Shown here piece by piece: positions 34,489 to 42,645 of a stretch of 56,471 nucleotides of DNA. A model generated the notes under the pieces. It ran no database searches and was not told where the DNA came from. It saw only the letters and a program-made list of their open reading frames with translations. The stretch comes from Acidimicrobiaceae bacterium. GTDB taxonomy: Bacteria > Actinomycetota > Acidimicrobiia > Acidimicrobiales > RAAP-2. How positions within the stretch are numbered: position 1 is the first letter of the stretch; each line of letters begins with the position of its first letter. The stretch covers positions 1 to 56,471 of the forward strand of contig DAIEHI010000177.1 of the NCBI GenBank assembly GCA_027355725.1, read 5' to 3'. Made by a program: the position numbers and the translations under genes.

Positions 34489-34677
34489 GTGTCACTGCAG
34501 AACGAACTCAACACAATCACTTCGACCATGAGTGAACTCTCTCGACGCATCACTGCGCTCGTCGAACAAGAAGGCGCCGCTATGGAGAGTGATGTGTACA
34601 GTGAACTGGTTGCCGCCGAGCGCTCGATCGGCACATTGCTTCGTCGACTGAATCGAGTTGGTTCACGCCTTAAGTAG
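34489..34677 (+). CDS. Small coiled-coil protein, unknown function
   Basis: 62 residues from a GTG at 34489 that has AAAGG 7 nt upstream. The sequence is a continuous helical heptad pattern (LNTITSTMSELSRRITAL; SIGTLLRRLNRVGSRLK) with a basic C-terminus. It lies 20 nt before mshD on the same strand, which suggests a two-gene unit. The good ribosome site and lack of an alternative gene on the other strand make it likely real. I do not recognise the family. Confidence 0.6.
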   Translation: MSLQNELNTITSTMSELSRRITALVEQEGAAMESDVYSELVAAERSIGTLLRRLNRVGSRLK

Positions 34678-34697
34678 TCGAACGGTAACCTTCGAAC

Positions 34698-35537
34698 ATG
34701 AGCAACTCGTGGACTCGCAAGACGGCGCTCAGCGCCGACCAGCGACTTGAAGTGCTTAACCTCTTGAACCGGACTGAGGCGTCGATCGGACGCGAGGCGC
34801 TCGACGAGGGGCGTCGACGCATTGTGGTGCATGGCTGGAAGGGCATTCATTACCTCAAGTACAGTGGTCCCTCGCTTGTCGGGTACGCCCTACTCAACGG
34901 CACACGGAAGGCCACCATCGAGATGTGTGGGGGTGGCTTTGATCGCGAACTTCTTGAGGACGTGTTGGTCGAGCACGAGATCGTTGACTGGTGGACACGT
35001 GCTTCGAGTGACAACTGCGAGGGCGACGTTGTTCGAACCCTCCAACTGCTGCACGTGCGTCTCCCGGTAACAGTGGTGCCCGTACCCGCGCACGCACTCC
35101 TCAGGAATTTCGAGTCGGGTCGCGACGAGACCGAGTGGTTGGCGCAGAATAACGCTGCTTTTGCGGATCACCCTGAACAAGGCGCGTGGTCACCAGTAGA
35201 CCTGGATGAACGCACCCACGAGCCGTGGTTCGATCCATCGGGATTTCTGATACTTGAAATCAACGCTCACGTTGCCGCATCGTGTTGGACCAAGGTTCAC
35301 GAGTTGCACCCTGATCGTTTCGGCGAGATCTACGTGATCTCGGTCTCCCCAGATTTCCAGGGCCAGGGTCTTGGAAAGGTCATGGTGAGTCAAGGACTCG
35401 ACGTCCTTAGGCGAAAGGGTGTGAGCGACGTCGTACTCTTCGTTGACAAGTCCAACATCGGTGCGCGACGCCTCTATGAGTCCCTCGGATTCAGTCTCCA
35501 GCGCGAAGACAAGCTGATCCGATTCGTTCGCGACTAG
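34698..35537 (+). CDS. mshD: Mycothiol synthase
   Basis: 279 residues with two GNAT acetyltransferase domains. It makes mycothiol by acetylating the cysteinyl amine of Cys-GlcN-Ins; mycothiol is the actinobacterial low-molecular-weight thiol. The family marker AFADHPEQGAW is present, and the C-terminal GNAT core reads YVISVSPDFQGQGLGKVMV. It is strong evidence that the host is an actinomycete. Its stop shares CTAG (35534-35537) with the convergent VIT gene. Confidence 0.93.
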   Translation: MSNSWTRKTALSADQRLEVLNLLNRTEASIGREALDEGRRRIVVHGWKGIHYLKYSGPSLVGYALLNGTRKATIEMCGGGFDRELLEDVLVEHEIVDWWTRASSDNCEGDVVRTLQLLHVRLPVTVVPVPAHALLRNFESGRDETEWLAQNNAAFADHPEQGAWSPVDLDERTHEPWFDPSGFLILEINAHVAASCWTKVHELHPDRFGEIYVISVSPDFQGQGLGKVMVSQGLDVLRRKGVSDVVLFVDKSNIGARRLYESLGFSLQREDKLIRFVRD

Positions 35538-36235
35538 CGAACGCCCACGAGACGGCCCACAGTAAACGTGACGGCAGCAGCGATGGCGGTAATCACTATC
35601 TGACGCACGGCCCAGCGAACGGTGCCGCGCTTAGTGAACCAGCCAATAGCCCCTCCTAACGAAGCCGAACCTACGCCGGCGAGGATGATCGACGCCAAGA
35701 TGTCGTTGCCATGAGCACTCACGATCCACGGCACGAGTGGCACCAATGCGCCAACTGCGAATGACGCCGATGAGCCGAGAGCGGCACCGAGGGGCGAACC
35801 CGTCGCTGAGGGGTCGATGCCGAGTTCCTCTCTCGCGTGAGTGCGCAGAGCCAGGTCGGGGTCCCTCATAAGGTCCGCCGAGAGGCGTTCGGCCAGATCA
35901 CCGTGGATACCTCTCGACTCAAAGAGTTCGCGGAGTTCTTGTTGCTCTGCATCAGGGAATTCAAGGAGTGCCCGACGTTCTACGTTGATCTCGTATTCAA
36001 AGAGTTCCTTTTGGGCCCGCATTGAGAGGTATTCACCACTCCCCATTGAGAAACTGCCAGCAACAAGCGACGCCAAGCCGGCCAGTCGCACGACGTTGTG
36101 CGCTGGGCTCGCGCCGGCAAATCCGAGGATGAAAGAGACATTCGTCACCAAACCATCGCTCATGCCAAAGATCGAAGCTCGAATCCAACCGTCAGAGATC
36201 TTGCGATGGTGTTCGCCGTAATGGTCACGTTGCAC
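35534..36235 (-). CDS. VIT family (vacuolar iron transporter-like) membrane protein
   Basis: 233 residues from a GTG at 36235. It is similar to the CCC1/VIT1 family of ferrous iron and manganese exporters. The N-terminal FGMSDGLVTNVSFILGFAG helix and the AGSFSMGSGEYLSMRAQ segment are the family core, followed by a Glu-rich cytoplasmic loop (about 75-120, metal-binding in the family) and three further membrane helices. It is probably an Fe(II)/Mn(II) efflux protein (inference). Confidence 0.88.
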   Translation of the reverse strand: MQRDHYGEHHRKISDGWIRASIFGMSDGLVTNVSFILGFAGASPAHNVVRLAGLASLVAGSFSMGSGEYLSMRAQKELFEYEINVERRALLEFPDAEQQELRELFESRGIHGDLAERLSADLMRDPDLALRTHAREELGIDPSATGSPLGAALGSSASFAVGALVPLVPWIVSAHGNDILASIILAGVGSASLGGAIGWFTKRGTVRWAVRQIVITAIAAAVTFTVGRLVGVR

Positions 36236-36311
36236 CAGCCAATCCTAGGGTCGAAAGGAAGCCCGACACCCGAGAAGAGCGTGAAAGATTAGTGTCATGT
36301 TGGAGGCAATT

Positions 36312-36767
36312 ATGACCACACACGTTCACTCACTCGACGAATTATCCACACTCGTCGGCACCCATCTGGGTTACTCGGACTATCGAAGCGTCACCCAGGA
36401 ACAGGTCAACTTGTTCGCAGACGCCACCGGAGATCACCAGTGGATTCACGTCGACCCCGCAAGGGCAGAGTCTGGACCATTCGGTCGCACGATCGCCCAT
36501 GGCTATCTCACGCTCTCGCTCATACCCGTACTGCTGGGCGGTGTCATGAAGGTCGATGGCGTCGCCATGGGTGTGAACTACGGCACGAACAAGGTCAGGT
36601 TCACTAGTCCGGTGCCAGTGGGATCTGAAGTGAGGGCCGGGGCGGTACTGGCGTCGGTCGAGCCAGTCACCGGCGGGGTCCAAGTGGCGCTCGACGTCAC
36701 CGTTGAGGTCAAGGGGGCCGAGAAACCCTCGTGTGTCGCTCAGGTCCTCTTTCGCTACTACGTTTGA
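36312..36767 (+). CDS. MaoC-like (R)-enoyl-CoA hydratase
   Basis: 151 residues from the ATG at 36312, which has GGAGG 5 nt upstream; an ATG at 36297 lacks a site. It is a hot-dog-fold dehydratase with the catalytic Asp and His in ADATGDHQWIHVDPARA and the motif FGRTIAHGYLTLSL. It hydrates enoyl-CoA esters with R stereochemistry in fatty acid breakdown or related chemistry. It is followed by menG with 5 nt between the stop and the GTG, so cotranscription with menaquinone genes is likely though the functions are unrelated. Confidence 0.9.
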   Translation: MTTHVHSLDELSTLVGTHLGYSDYRSVTQEQVNLFADATGDHQWIHVDPARAESGPFGRTIAHGYLTLSLIPVLLGGVMKVDGVAMGVNYGTNKVRFTSPVPVGSEVRAGAVLASVEPVTGGVQVALDVTVEVKGAEKPSCVAQVLFRYYV

Positions 36768-36772
36768 TAGAC

Positions 36773-37465
36773 GTGCCAACCACCCCACTCCCCCAAGGTG
36801 AGGAAAAGACGCGTCAAGTCAGAGCCATGTTCGACTCAATTGCGCCGCGTTACGAACTCGTCAACAAACTCATGACTTTTGGACTCGACTCACGGTGGCG
36901 ACGCCGTGCGGTTGCAGATCTGCGACTCCCGCACAGCAGCGTGGTACTCGATATCGCCGCGGGTACGGGTGACTTCACACGTGAACTCACCCGACAAGGA
37001 CATCACCCCGTTGCCACCGACCTCAGTTACGGCATGTTGCACGCTGGACGAAACATGTCCGAACGAGTCCAGGCGGATGCATCGTCTCTGCCCTTCGCAT
37101 CGGGTGCATTTGATGGCATCACGTGTGGCTACGCCCTTCGCAATTTCACCGATCTGGCGGCCACCTTCGAAGAGATGGCCCGGGTTACCCGAGCGGGCGG
37201 ACGAATTTCGCTGCTCGAAGTTGCTGAGCCGGAGTCGGGCTTGCTCAGAGCAGGATTCCGTCTCTGGTTTCGTCGCGTCGTGCCCTTCATTGGCTCACTC
37301 GTCTCCGACCGCGCCGCGTATCACTATCTGCCAAGGTCAACGGCATATTTGCCAAGTGCACCCGACATCGTCGCCATGCTCAACCACGCGGGCTTCACGG
37401 CCGTCAATCATCGAAAAGTGATGGGTGGTTTGAGTCAACAGTTCGTAGCTACGAGGGCCCGATGA
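36773..37465 (+). CDS. menG: Demethylmenaquinone methyltransferase
   Basis: 230 residues from the GTG at 36773. It performs the final SAM-dependent C-methylation in menaquinone synthesis. The sequence has the UbiE/MenG markers: MFDSIAPRYELVNKLMTFG, the SAM site VLDIAAGTGDF, the central ITCGYALRNFTD and YHYLPRSTAYLP. The last 4 nt overlap menF (ATGA), making menG-menF a coupled pair. Confidence 0.93.
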   Translation: MPTTPLPQGEEKTRQVRAMFDSIAPRYELVNKLMTFGLDSRWRRRAVADLRLPHSSVVLDIAAGTGDFTRELTRQGHHPVATDLSYGMLHAGRNMSERVQADASSLPFASGAFDGITCGYALRNFTDLAATFEEMARVTRAGGRISLLEVAEPESGLLRAGFRLWFRRVVPFIGSLVSDRAAYHYLPRSTAYLPSAPDIVAMLNHAGFTAVNHRKVMGGLSQQFVATRAR

Positions 37466-38703
37466 AGTTCACCCGAAGTGTCATCGATCGAGTCACGCTC
37501 GACACGATTCGTGCCATTGCCGCTCGAGACGGCTGGCTCCTTGAGAGCGCGGATGTGATTCGCGCAGGTTTTGGCGGTAGCGCCTTCACCCTGACGTTGG
37601 ACCAGGGGCTCGAGCACTCCAATGACGTCGTTGCTCAACTGAACGCACATGAACTGATAGGTGAGCCTGGGCCCCATGGGACAGGCATCGTCGCCTTCGC
37701 TTCATTGCCGTTTGACCGTTCGGCCCTTGCCCAACTTCACGTCGCGCGATACACGCTCACCCAATTCAAAGACGGCATGACGTGGCTGACCAGCGCCAAT
37801 GGCGACGATGGATGGCGCGCCCTCTTAGACGCGGTCACAACGCCCCTACAAGACACACAGCACGTGCGTTCAATCACCTATCAGCCGGCACCGGACGAAT
37901 ACGCCCACAACGTCGCTCTCGCAGTGGAGATACTGCGAAGGAAAGAGATCGACAAGGTCGTGCTCGCTCGAGCGGTGGTCGGTTCAGTACTCGAACCATT
38001 GGATCCGGCCGCTATTGCCCAAAGGCTGCGCCAGCGAGAGCCGATCTGCACCGTCTACAGCATGCCCATCGGCAATGGTTGGCGCTACCTCGGCGCGAGC
38101 CCTGAACTGCTCGCACGCCGCCACGCCGCAACGGTGGAGTGTCACCCCTTGGCTGGCACGATTGCGCTACCTTCGAGCGCGGCGCCCGACGATTATCAGA
38201 ATTGGTTGCTCGGTAGTACTAAGAACCTCCATGAGCATGCTGTGTTGGTGGACGACATCGTCAATATCCTCGCTGACTCGTACGACGACATCGCCGCAGA
38301 CCCCAGTCCCTCGATCGTCGCGCTTCGAACCGTCGCCCACCTCGGCACCTGGATCAAGGGCTCGACCAACCAGCGAGAAACGGCTCCTGACGCCCTTGCA
38401 CTGCTTCGACTCCTTCACCCGACCGCTGCCGTGGGGGGCATCCCACGCACGAGTGCTTACGAACTCATTCGACGTCTCGAGCAGCACGATCGCGGTCACT
38501 ACGCTGGCCCCATCGGATGGATCGACGCTAACGGCGACGGCGAGTGGTGGGTCGGTATCCGAGGAATCATGGTGCGAGAAAGCGAATTCGAAGCGTGGGC
38601 GGGTGCCGGGATTGTCAGTGAGTCTGACCCGATCGCCGAGCGAGAAGAGACGAGGGACAAGCTCGCGAGCGTGCTCTCTTCAGTCTTGATCGACCGCGTC
38701 TAG
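37462..38703 (+). CDS. menF: Isochorismate synthase
   Basis: 413 residues. It converts chorismate to isochorismate, the entry step to menaquinone. The chorismate-binding domain is C-terminal: the general-base Lys in EIDKVVLARAV, GASPELLARR, CHPLAGTIALP, HLGTWIKG, HPTAAVGGIPR and the magnesium-binding Glu set near AGAGIVSESDP. A siderophore-type isochorismate synthase cannot be fully excluded, but adjacency to menG decides it. The stop shares CTAG (38700-38703) with the convergent glycosyltransferase. Confidence 0.92.
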   Translation: MKFTRSVIDRVTLDTIRAIAARDGWLLESADVIRAGFGGSAFTLTLDQGLEHSNDVVAQLNAHELIGEPGPHGTGIVAFASLPFDRSALAQLHVARYTLTQFKDGMTWLTSANGDDGWRALLDAVTTPLQDTQHVRSITYQPAPDEYAHNVALAVEILRRKEIDKVVLARAVVGSVLEPLDPAAIAQRLRQREPICTVYSMPIGNGWRYLGASPELLARRHAATVECHPLAGTIALPSSAAPDDYQNWLLGSTKNLHEHAVLVDDIVNILADSYDDIAADPSPSIVALRTVAHLGTWIKGSTNQRETAPDALALLRLLHPTAAVGGIPRTSAYELIRRLEQHDRGHYAGPIGWIDANGDGEWWVGIRGIMVRESEFEAWAGAGIVSESDPIAEREETRDKLASVLSSVLIDRV

Positions 38704-39416
38704 CGACGCTTTCGAAATGGGCGTTCGAGTGCCCATTTCGTCACCAGATAGAGCGCCTCTACCACGATGGCACTCGACATCTTGGACTCGCCGAACTCGC
38801 GGTCGTTGAATGAGATTGGGACCTCAATGATCGATGCACCTGCGCGCCTCGCGCGATACGTCATCTCGATCTGAAATCCGTATCCGTCAGCGTGTACTGA
38901 GCGAAAGTCGATCTTCTTGAGCGCTGAGGCGGAATACACCCGATAACCCGACGTCGAATCAGCCACCCCGAGCCCCAACATGAATGACGCGTATTGGTTC
39001 CCTCCGCGCGAGAGCAATCGACGAGAGAGTGCCCATTGAGGAATCGTTCCACCGGGCACGTAGCGTGAACCGATGACCACTTCATTGTCCTCGGCGGCCT
39101 GAAGCAACGTCGGCAACAGTCGTGGGTCGTGAGAAAAGTCACAGTCAATCTCGACGAAGTGATCGAAACCACGCTCGAGTCCCCAGGCAAATCCGGCCCG
39201 GTAGGCTCCGCCCAGACCGCTCTTTCGAGCTCGACGCAGTACATCAATGGAACCTAGTTCTTGCGAGACCGCCTCGGCGCGGTCCGCTGTGCCATCGGGA
39301 CTGCCATCGTCGACGACGAGAATGGTGGTGTCGGGCACAACTTCTCGAAGCGTGCGTAACATCGATTCAATGTTCAATATCTCGTTGAATGTGGGCACCA
39401 CAACGAGAGTTCGCAT
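38700..39416 (-). CDS. Polyprenol-phosphate mannose synthase (DPM1-like, GT2)
   Basis: 238 residues. It is a GT-A glycosyltransferase that transfers mannose from GDP-mannose to polyprenyl phosphate, providing lipid-linked mannose. VVPTFNE near the N-terminus, LVVDDGSPDGTAD, and the DxD metal motif in FVEIDCDFSHDP (Cys between the Asp residues; Ala is usual) are all seen, as is SRYVPGG. The actinobacterial Ppm1 fusion with an apolipoprotein N-acyltransferase is not present. Divergent from the flippase-like gene. Confidence 0.88.
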   Translation of the reverse strand: MRTLVVVPTFNEILNIESMLRTLREVVPDTTILVVDDGSPDGTADRAEAVSQELGSIDVLRRARKSGLGGAYRAGFAWGLERGFDHFVEIDCDFSHDPRLLPTLLQAAEDNEVVIGSRYVPGGTIPQWALSRRLLSRGGNQYASFMLGLGVADSTSGYRVYSASALKKIDFRSVHADGYGFQIEMTYRARRAGASIIEVPISFNDREFGESKMSSAIVVEALYLVTKWALERPFRKRR

Positions 39417-39501
39417 CGGACAATTCTACAGAACTCACCTAGACTCACAAAGACGGTTCTCCCCAGCAAACATTGGAAAGGCAAGCGTTTCAACAAGTTT
39501 T

Positions 39502-40557
39502 ATGTCCGACGCCTCTGCTAAAAAGCGATTCTCGATGCCGCGCGAGATACGCATCATTCTGAGCGTTGGTTCGCTGGTCTTCGTTTTTGAATACCTTGTC
39601 CTCCCCCAATTCGCCTCGGCGCGCTCCTCGCTGCACCTGCTCGCCCAACTGAATCCCTTCATCGTGATCCTCGCGGTTCTTTTCGAGATGGCGGCCCTCT
39701 ACGCCTATGTTGAATTGACCCGGACGGTGATGTATCCATACTCCCCGAGTCGCTTCAATACATTGCGAGTCAATCTGGCGGGCCTCGCGATTGGCCACGT
39801 GGTCCCCGGAGGCACCGCCCCCGCCGGGGCGCTCAGTTATCGCATCTTCAATGAACTGGGCGTGCCAAAAGACACCAATGCCTTCGGTCTCGCGGCCCAG
39901 GGAAGCGGATCGGCGGTGGTACTCAACATCATCTTCTGGCTGGCACTCGTGATCTCGATCCCACTTCGAGGGTTCAATCCGCTCTACGGATTCGCGGCGC
40001 TCATTGGAGTCTTTTTGCTCCTTGCGTTCTTCGGGACGATCCTTTTGATCACCCGGGGCCAACGCCACGCCGACGCATGGCTTCGTGCGGCGACCCGTCA
40101 TATTCCAACCCTCGACCCGGATCGCATCTCGACTCTCTTGAGCAAAGTGGCCGATCGCATCACCCTGCTCATAGCCAACCGGCGCACACTGTGGTGGGCC
40201 TTCACCTGGGCCGGACTCAACTGGCTCTTTGACGCATCGTGCCTGTGGGTGTTCGTGTGGGCCTTCGGTCATGCGATCTCGCCCATTGATCTGCTGGTGG
40301 CGTATGGTCTCGCCAATATCTTCGCGGCCATTCCTATTACGCCCGCTGGTCTAGGGGTTGTGGAAGGGGTCTTGATACCCACCTTGTTCGGCTTCGGGGT
40401 ACCTAACAATCAGGCGATCCTGGCGGTACTGGCGTACCGTCTCGTGAACTTCTGGATCCCCATTCCTATAGGCGGGATTGCCTACGCCAGCCTTCAGTGG
40501 AGAAAGCCGCCTAAAGCTGAGCCAGCGAGCGAGAGCGGTCCTTCTCCAAGCGCTTGA
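39502..40557 (+). CDS. Flippase-like / lysylphosphatidylglycerol-synthase-type membrane protein
   Basis: 351 residues from the ATG at 39502, with seven or more membrane helices. Family features of the LPG-synthase membrane region (UPF0104, YbhN/AglD) are VPGGTAPAGALSYRIF, the loop after it, and ANIFAAIPITPAGLGVVEGV near the end. These proteins act on, or flip, lipid-linked substrates; the divergent neighbour makes polyprenol-phosphate mannose, so an associated glycolipid role is possible (inference). No Shine-Dalgarno is visible. The last 47 nt overlap the convergent ppk 3' end. Confidence 0.82.
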   Translation: MSDASAKKRFSMPREIRIILSVGSLVFVFEYLVLPQFASARSSLHLLAQLNPFIVILAVLFEMAALYAYVELTRTVMYPYSPSRFNTLRVNLAGLAIGHVVPGGTAPAGALSYRIFNELGVPKDTNAFGLAAQGSGSAVVLNIIFWLALVISIPLRGFNPLYGFAALIGVFLLLAFFGTILLITRGQRHADAWLRAATRHIPTLDPDRISTLLSKVADRITLLIANRRTLWWAFTWAGLNWLFDASCLWVFVWAFGHAISPIDLLVAYGLANIFAAIPITPAGLGVVEGVLIPTLFGFGVPNNQAILAVLAYRLVNFWIPIPIGGIAYASLQWRKPPKAEPASESGPSPSA

Positions 40558-42625
40558 ATTCGGCCTGCGCGGAGAAGTTGTTCACCGGCGCGAGCCGGCG
40601 CCAGCGACGATCAGTACCGAGCGTCCACGTAAACATGTCGTCACGCCACGTGATCTCAAAGGCCATCACCAACTCAGCCTGGAGTGTTGGATTCTCTATA
40701 GGCACCAGGACTTCGACGCGACGATCGAGATTGCGCTCCATCAAGTCTGCGGAACCCAGATACACCGAGAAATCCTCGTCACCCATCGCGCCGAAGATGA
40801 ACACCCTCGAGTGCTCGAGGAACTCTCCAACGAGACTGTGTACGGTCACATGTTCCGACAGGCCGCTGACGCCGGGGCGAAGACAGCACAACGTGCGGAC
40901 CTCCAATCGGATCTCCACGCCTTCGGCGCTTGCTTCATAGAGGGCGTCGATGATGGTGGGGTCGGTCAGACCATTGACCTTGATTGCAATCCTGCCCTTC
41001 GTGCCTCGATCACGCTGGCGATTGATCAACTCGACGATTCGGACTCTGGTCAATGTGGGACTGACAATGATCTTCTCGTAATTGCCATTTCGAGCGAATC
41101 CGGTCAAAAAGTTGAAGAGCTCACCCACGTCGTGGGTAATCTCCGGGTCACAGGTGAGTAGTCCAAAGTCCTCGTAGTTACGCGCGGTCTTAGAGTTGTA
41201 GTTGCCAGTCGCGATATGGGCGTAGCGAACGGTCGTGTCGCCTTCACTGCGAACGACAAGTGCAGTCTTTGAGTGCGTCTTCAACCCAACAATGCCGTAC
41301 ACCACGTGCACGCCCGCGTCCTCGAGGGCCTTGGCCCATTCAATGTTGGCGGCCTCGTCGAAGCGGGCCTTCAGCTCAACGAGGGCCACCACCTGCTTGC
41401 CGCGTTCGGCCGCCTGAATGAGTGAAGCGACGATTGGTGAATCACCCGAAGTTCGATAGAGGGTCTGCTTGATACCGATCACTTTGGGGTCATTGGCCGC
41501 TTGGGCGATGAACATCTCAACAGAGTCAGTGAACGACTCATAGGGATGATGCAAGAGGATGTCCTCTTCACGAATGGCGGCGAAGATGTCTCCGACGTGG
41601 TCGCCATCGAGCAGACGCTTTGGGGTGAGTGGTGACCAACCCTCACCCTTGAGGTCGGGTCGGTCAATGGCGTACAGGGTCCACAGGTCATGAAGTCCGA
41701 GAGGGGCGTCGGTGACGTAGACGTTTGATCGCTCGAGGTCCAGTTGATTGACGAGGAGCTCCAAGAAGTCCTTCGACATGCCACTTTGGATCTCTACACG
41801 AAGCGCCTCACCGAAGCGGCGCCGTCGAAGTTCCACTTCCAGGGCCACGAGCAGGTCGTCTGCCTCGTCCTCTTCCAACGTGAGGTCCGCGTTGCGCGTC
41901 ACTCGAAACAGGTCCGCACGTCCAACTGACATGCCCGGGAACAAACGACTGATGTTGGCCATGATCAAGTCCTCGAGCAGGCACCACCGGTCTTGGGCGG
42001 CTTGCAGGAATCGCGGGAGCGAATTGGGGACCTTCACGCGCGCGCTTCGCTCCTCGCCCGTCAACTCATCAAGCACCGTGACAGCGATGTTGAGCGAGAG
42101 ATTGGAAATCATTGGAAACGGGTGACCCGGATCGACCGCTAATGGTGTCAGGACGGGATAGACGTTCTCGTTGAAATACGTGGTCAAGACCTCACGCTCT
42201 TGCTCGTTGAGTTCTTCGTAATGCACGACCTCAATGCCACTCTTTGCAAGCTCAGGCAGCAACGTGTCGAGCACAATGCGATCTTGGCGCTCAACCAGGG
42301 AAAGCACCCTTTCTCTGATCGCCGCCAATTGCTGTCGTGGTCGAACACCGTCAACCGAAGGGGTCTGGACTCCCGCAGCGACCTTATCCTCGAGGCTCAC
42401 CACCCGCACCTGGAAGAACTCATCAACCATGTCGGCAAAGATCGCTACGAACTTGAAGCGTTCGAGAATCGGCAGGCGCTGGTCGTCCGCGAGGTCCAAG
42501 AGACGCGCTCCGAACTCGAGTCTCGAGAGTTCACGACTGGAGAACCGCTCGGGGCCGAATGATGCTGGGTCGATGGCCAAGGTCTGCAAACTCTTTCTGT
42601 CTTCTGGGGTTCTGGTTCTTAACAT
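40511..42625 (-). CDS. ppk1: Polyphosphate kinase 1
   Basis: 704 residues from the ATG at 42625; a longer frame from 42715 has an implausible tail reaching into the divergent gene. It makes polyphosphate reversibly from ATP. Present are the N-terminal ELSRLEFGARLLDLA, KFVAIFADMVDEFFQVRV, the catalytic histidine in YAHIATGNYNSKTARNYED, and LKTHSKTALVVR. Polyphosphate accumulation is common in wastewater and freshwater actinobacteria. Only 20 bp separate its ATG from the GTG of the divergent SEDS gene, an extremely short shared promoter region, so leaderless transcripts are likely. Confidence 0.95.
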   Translation of the reverse strand: MLRTRTPEDRKSLQTLAIDPASFGPERFSSRELSRLEFGARLLDLADDQRLPILERFKFVAIFADMVDEFFQVRVVSLEDKVAAGVQTPSVDGVRPRQQLAAIRERVLSLVERQDRIVLDTLLPELAKSGIEVVHYEELNEQEREVLTTYFNENVYPVLTPLAVDPGHPFPMISNLSLNIAVTVLDELTGEERSARVKVPNSLPRFLQAAQDRWCLLEDLIMANISRLFPGMSVGRADLFRVTRNADLTLEEDEADDLLVALEVELRRRRFGEALRVEIQSGMSKDFLELLVNQLDLERSNVYVTDAPLGLHDLWTLYAIDRPDLKGEGWSPLTPKRLLDGDHVGDIFAAIREEDILLHHPYESFTDSVEMFIAQAANDPKVIGIKQTLYRTSGDSPIVASLIQAAERGKQVVALVELKARFDEAANIEWAKALEDAGVHVVYGIVGLKTHSKTALVVRSEGDTTVRYAHIATGNYNSKTARNYEDFGLLTCDPEITHDVGELFNFLTGFARNGNYEKIIVSPTLTRVRIVELINRQRDRGTKGRIAIKVNGLTDPTIIDALYEASAEGVEIRLEVRTLCCLRPGVSGLSEHVTVHSLVGEFLEHSRVFIFGAMGDEDFSVYLGSADLMERNLDRRVEVLVPIENPTLQAELVMAFEITWRDDMFTWTLGTDRRWRRLAPVNNFSAQAEFKRLEKDRSRSLAQL

Positions 42626-42645
42626 CGTACGACTACTGTTGAATC

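Noticed and set aside
39490..40272. 260-codon frame on the minus strand opposite the flippase-like gene
   Set aside because: Composition is charged and antisense-like (many Glu, Arg, His), with no domain, whereas the plus-strand frame has clear membrane helices.
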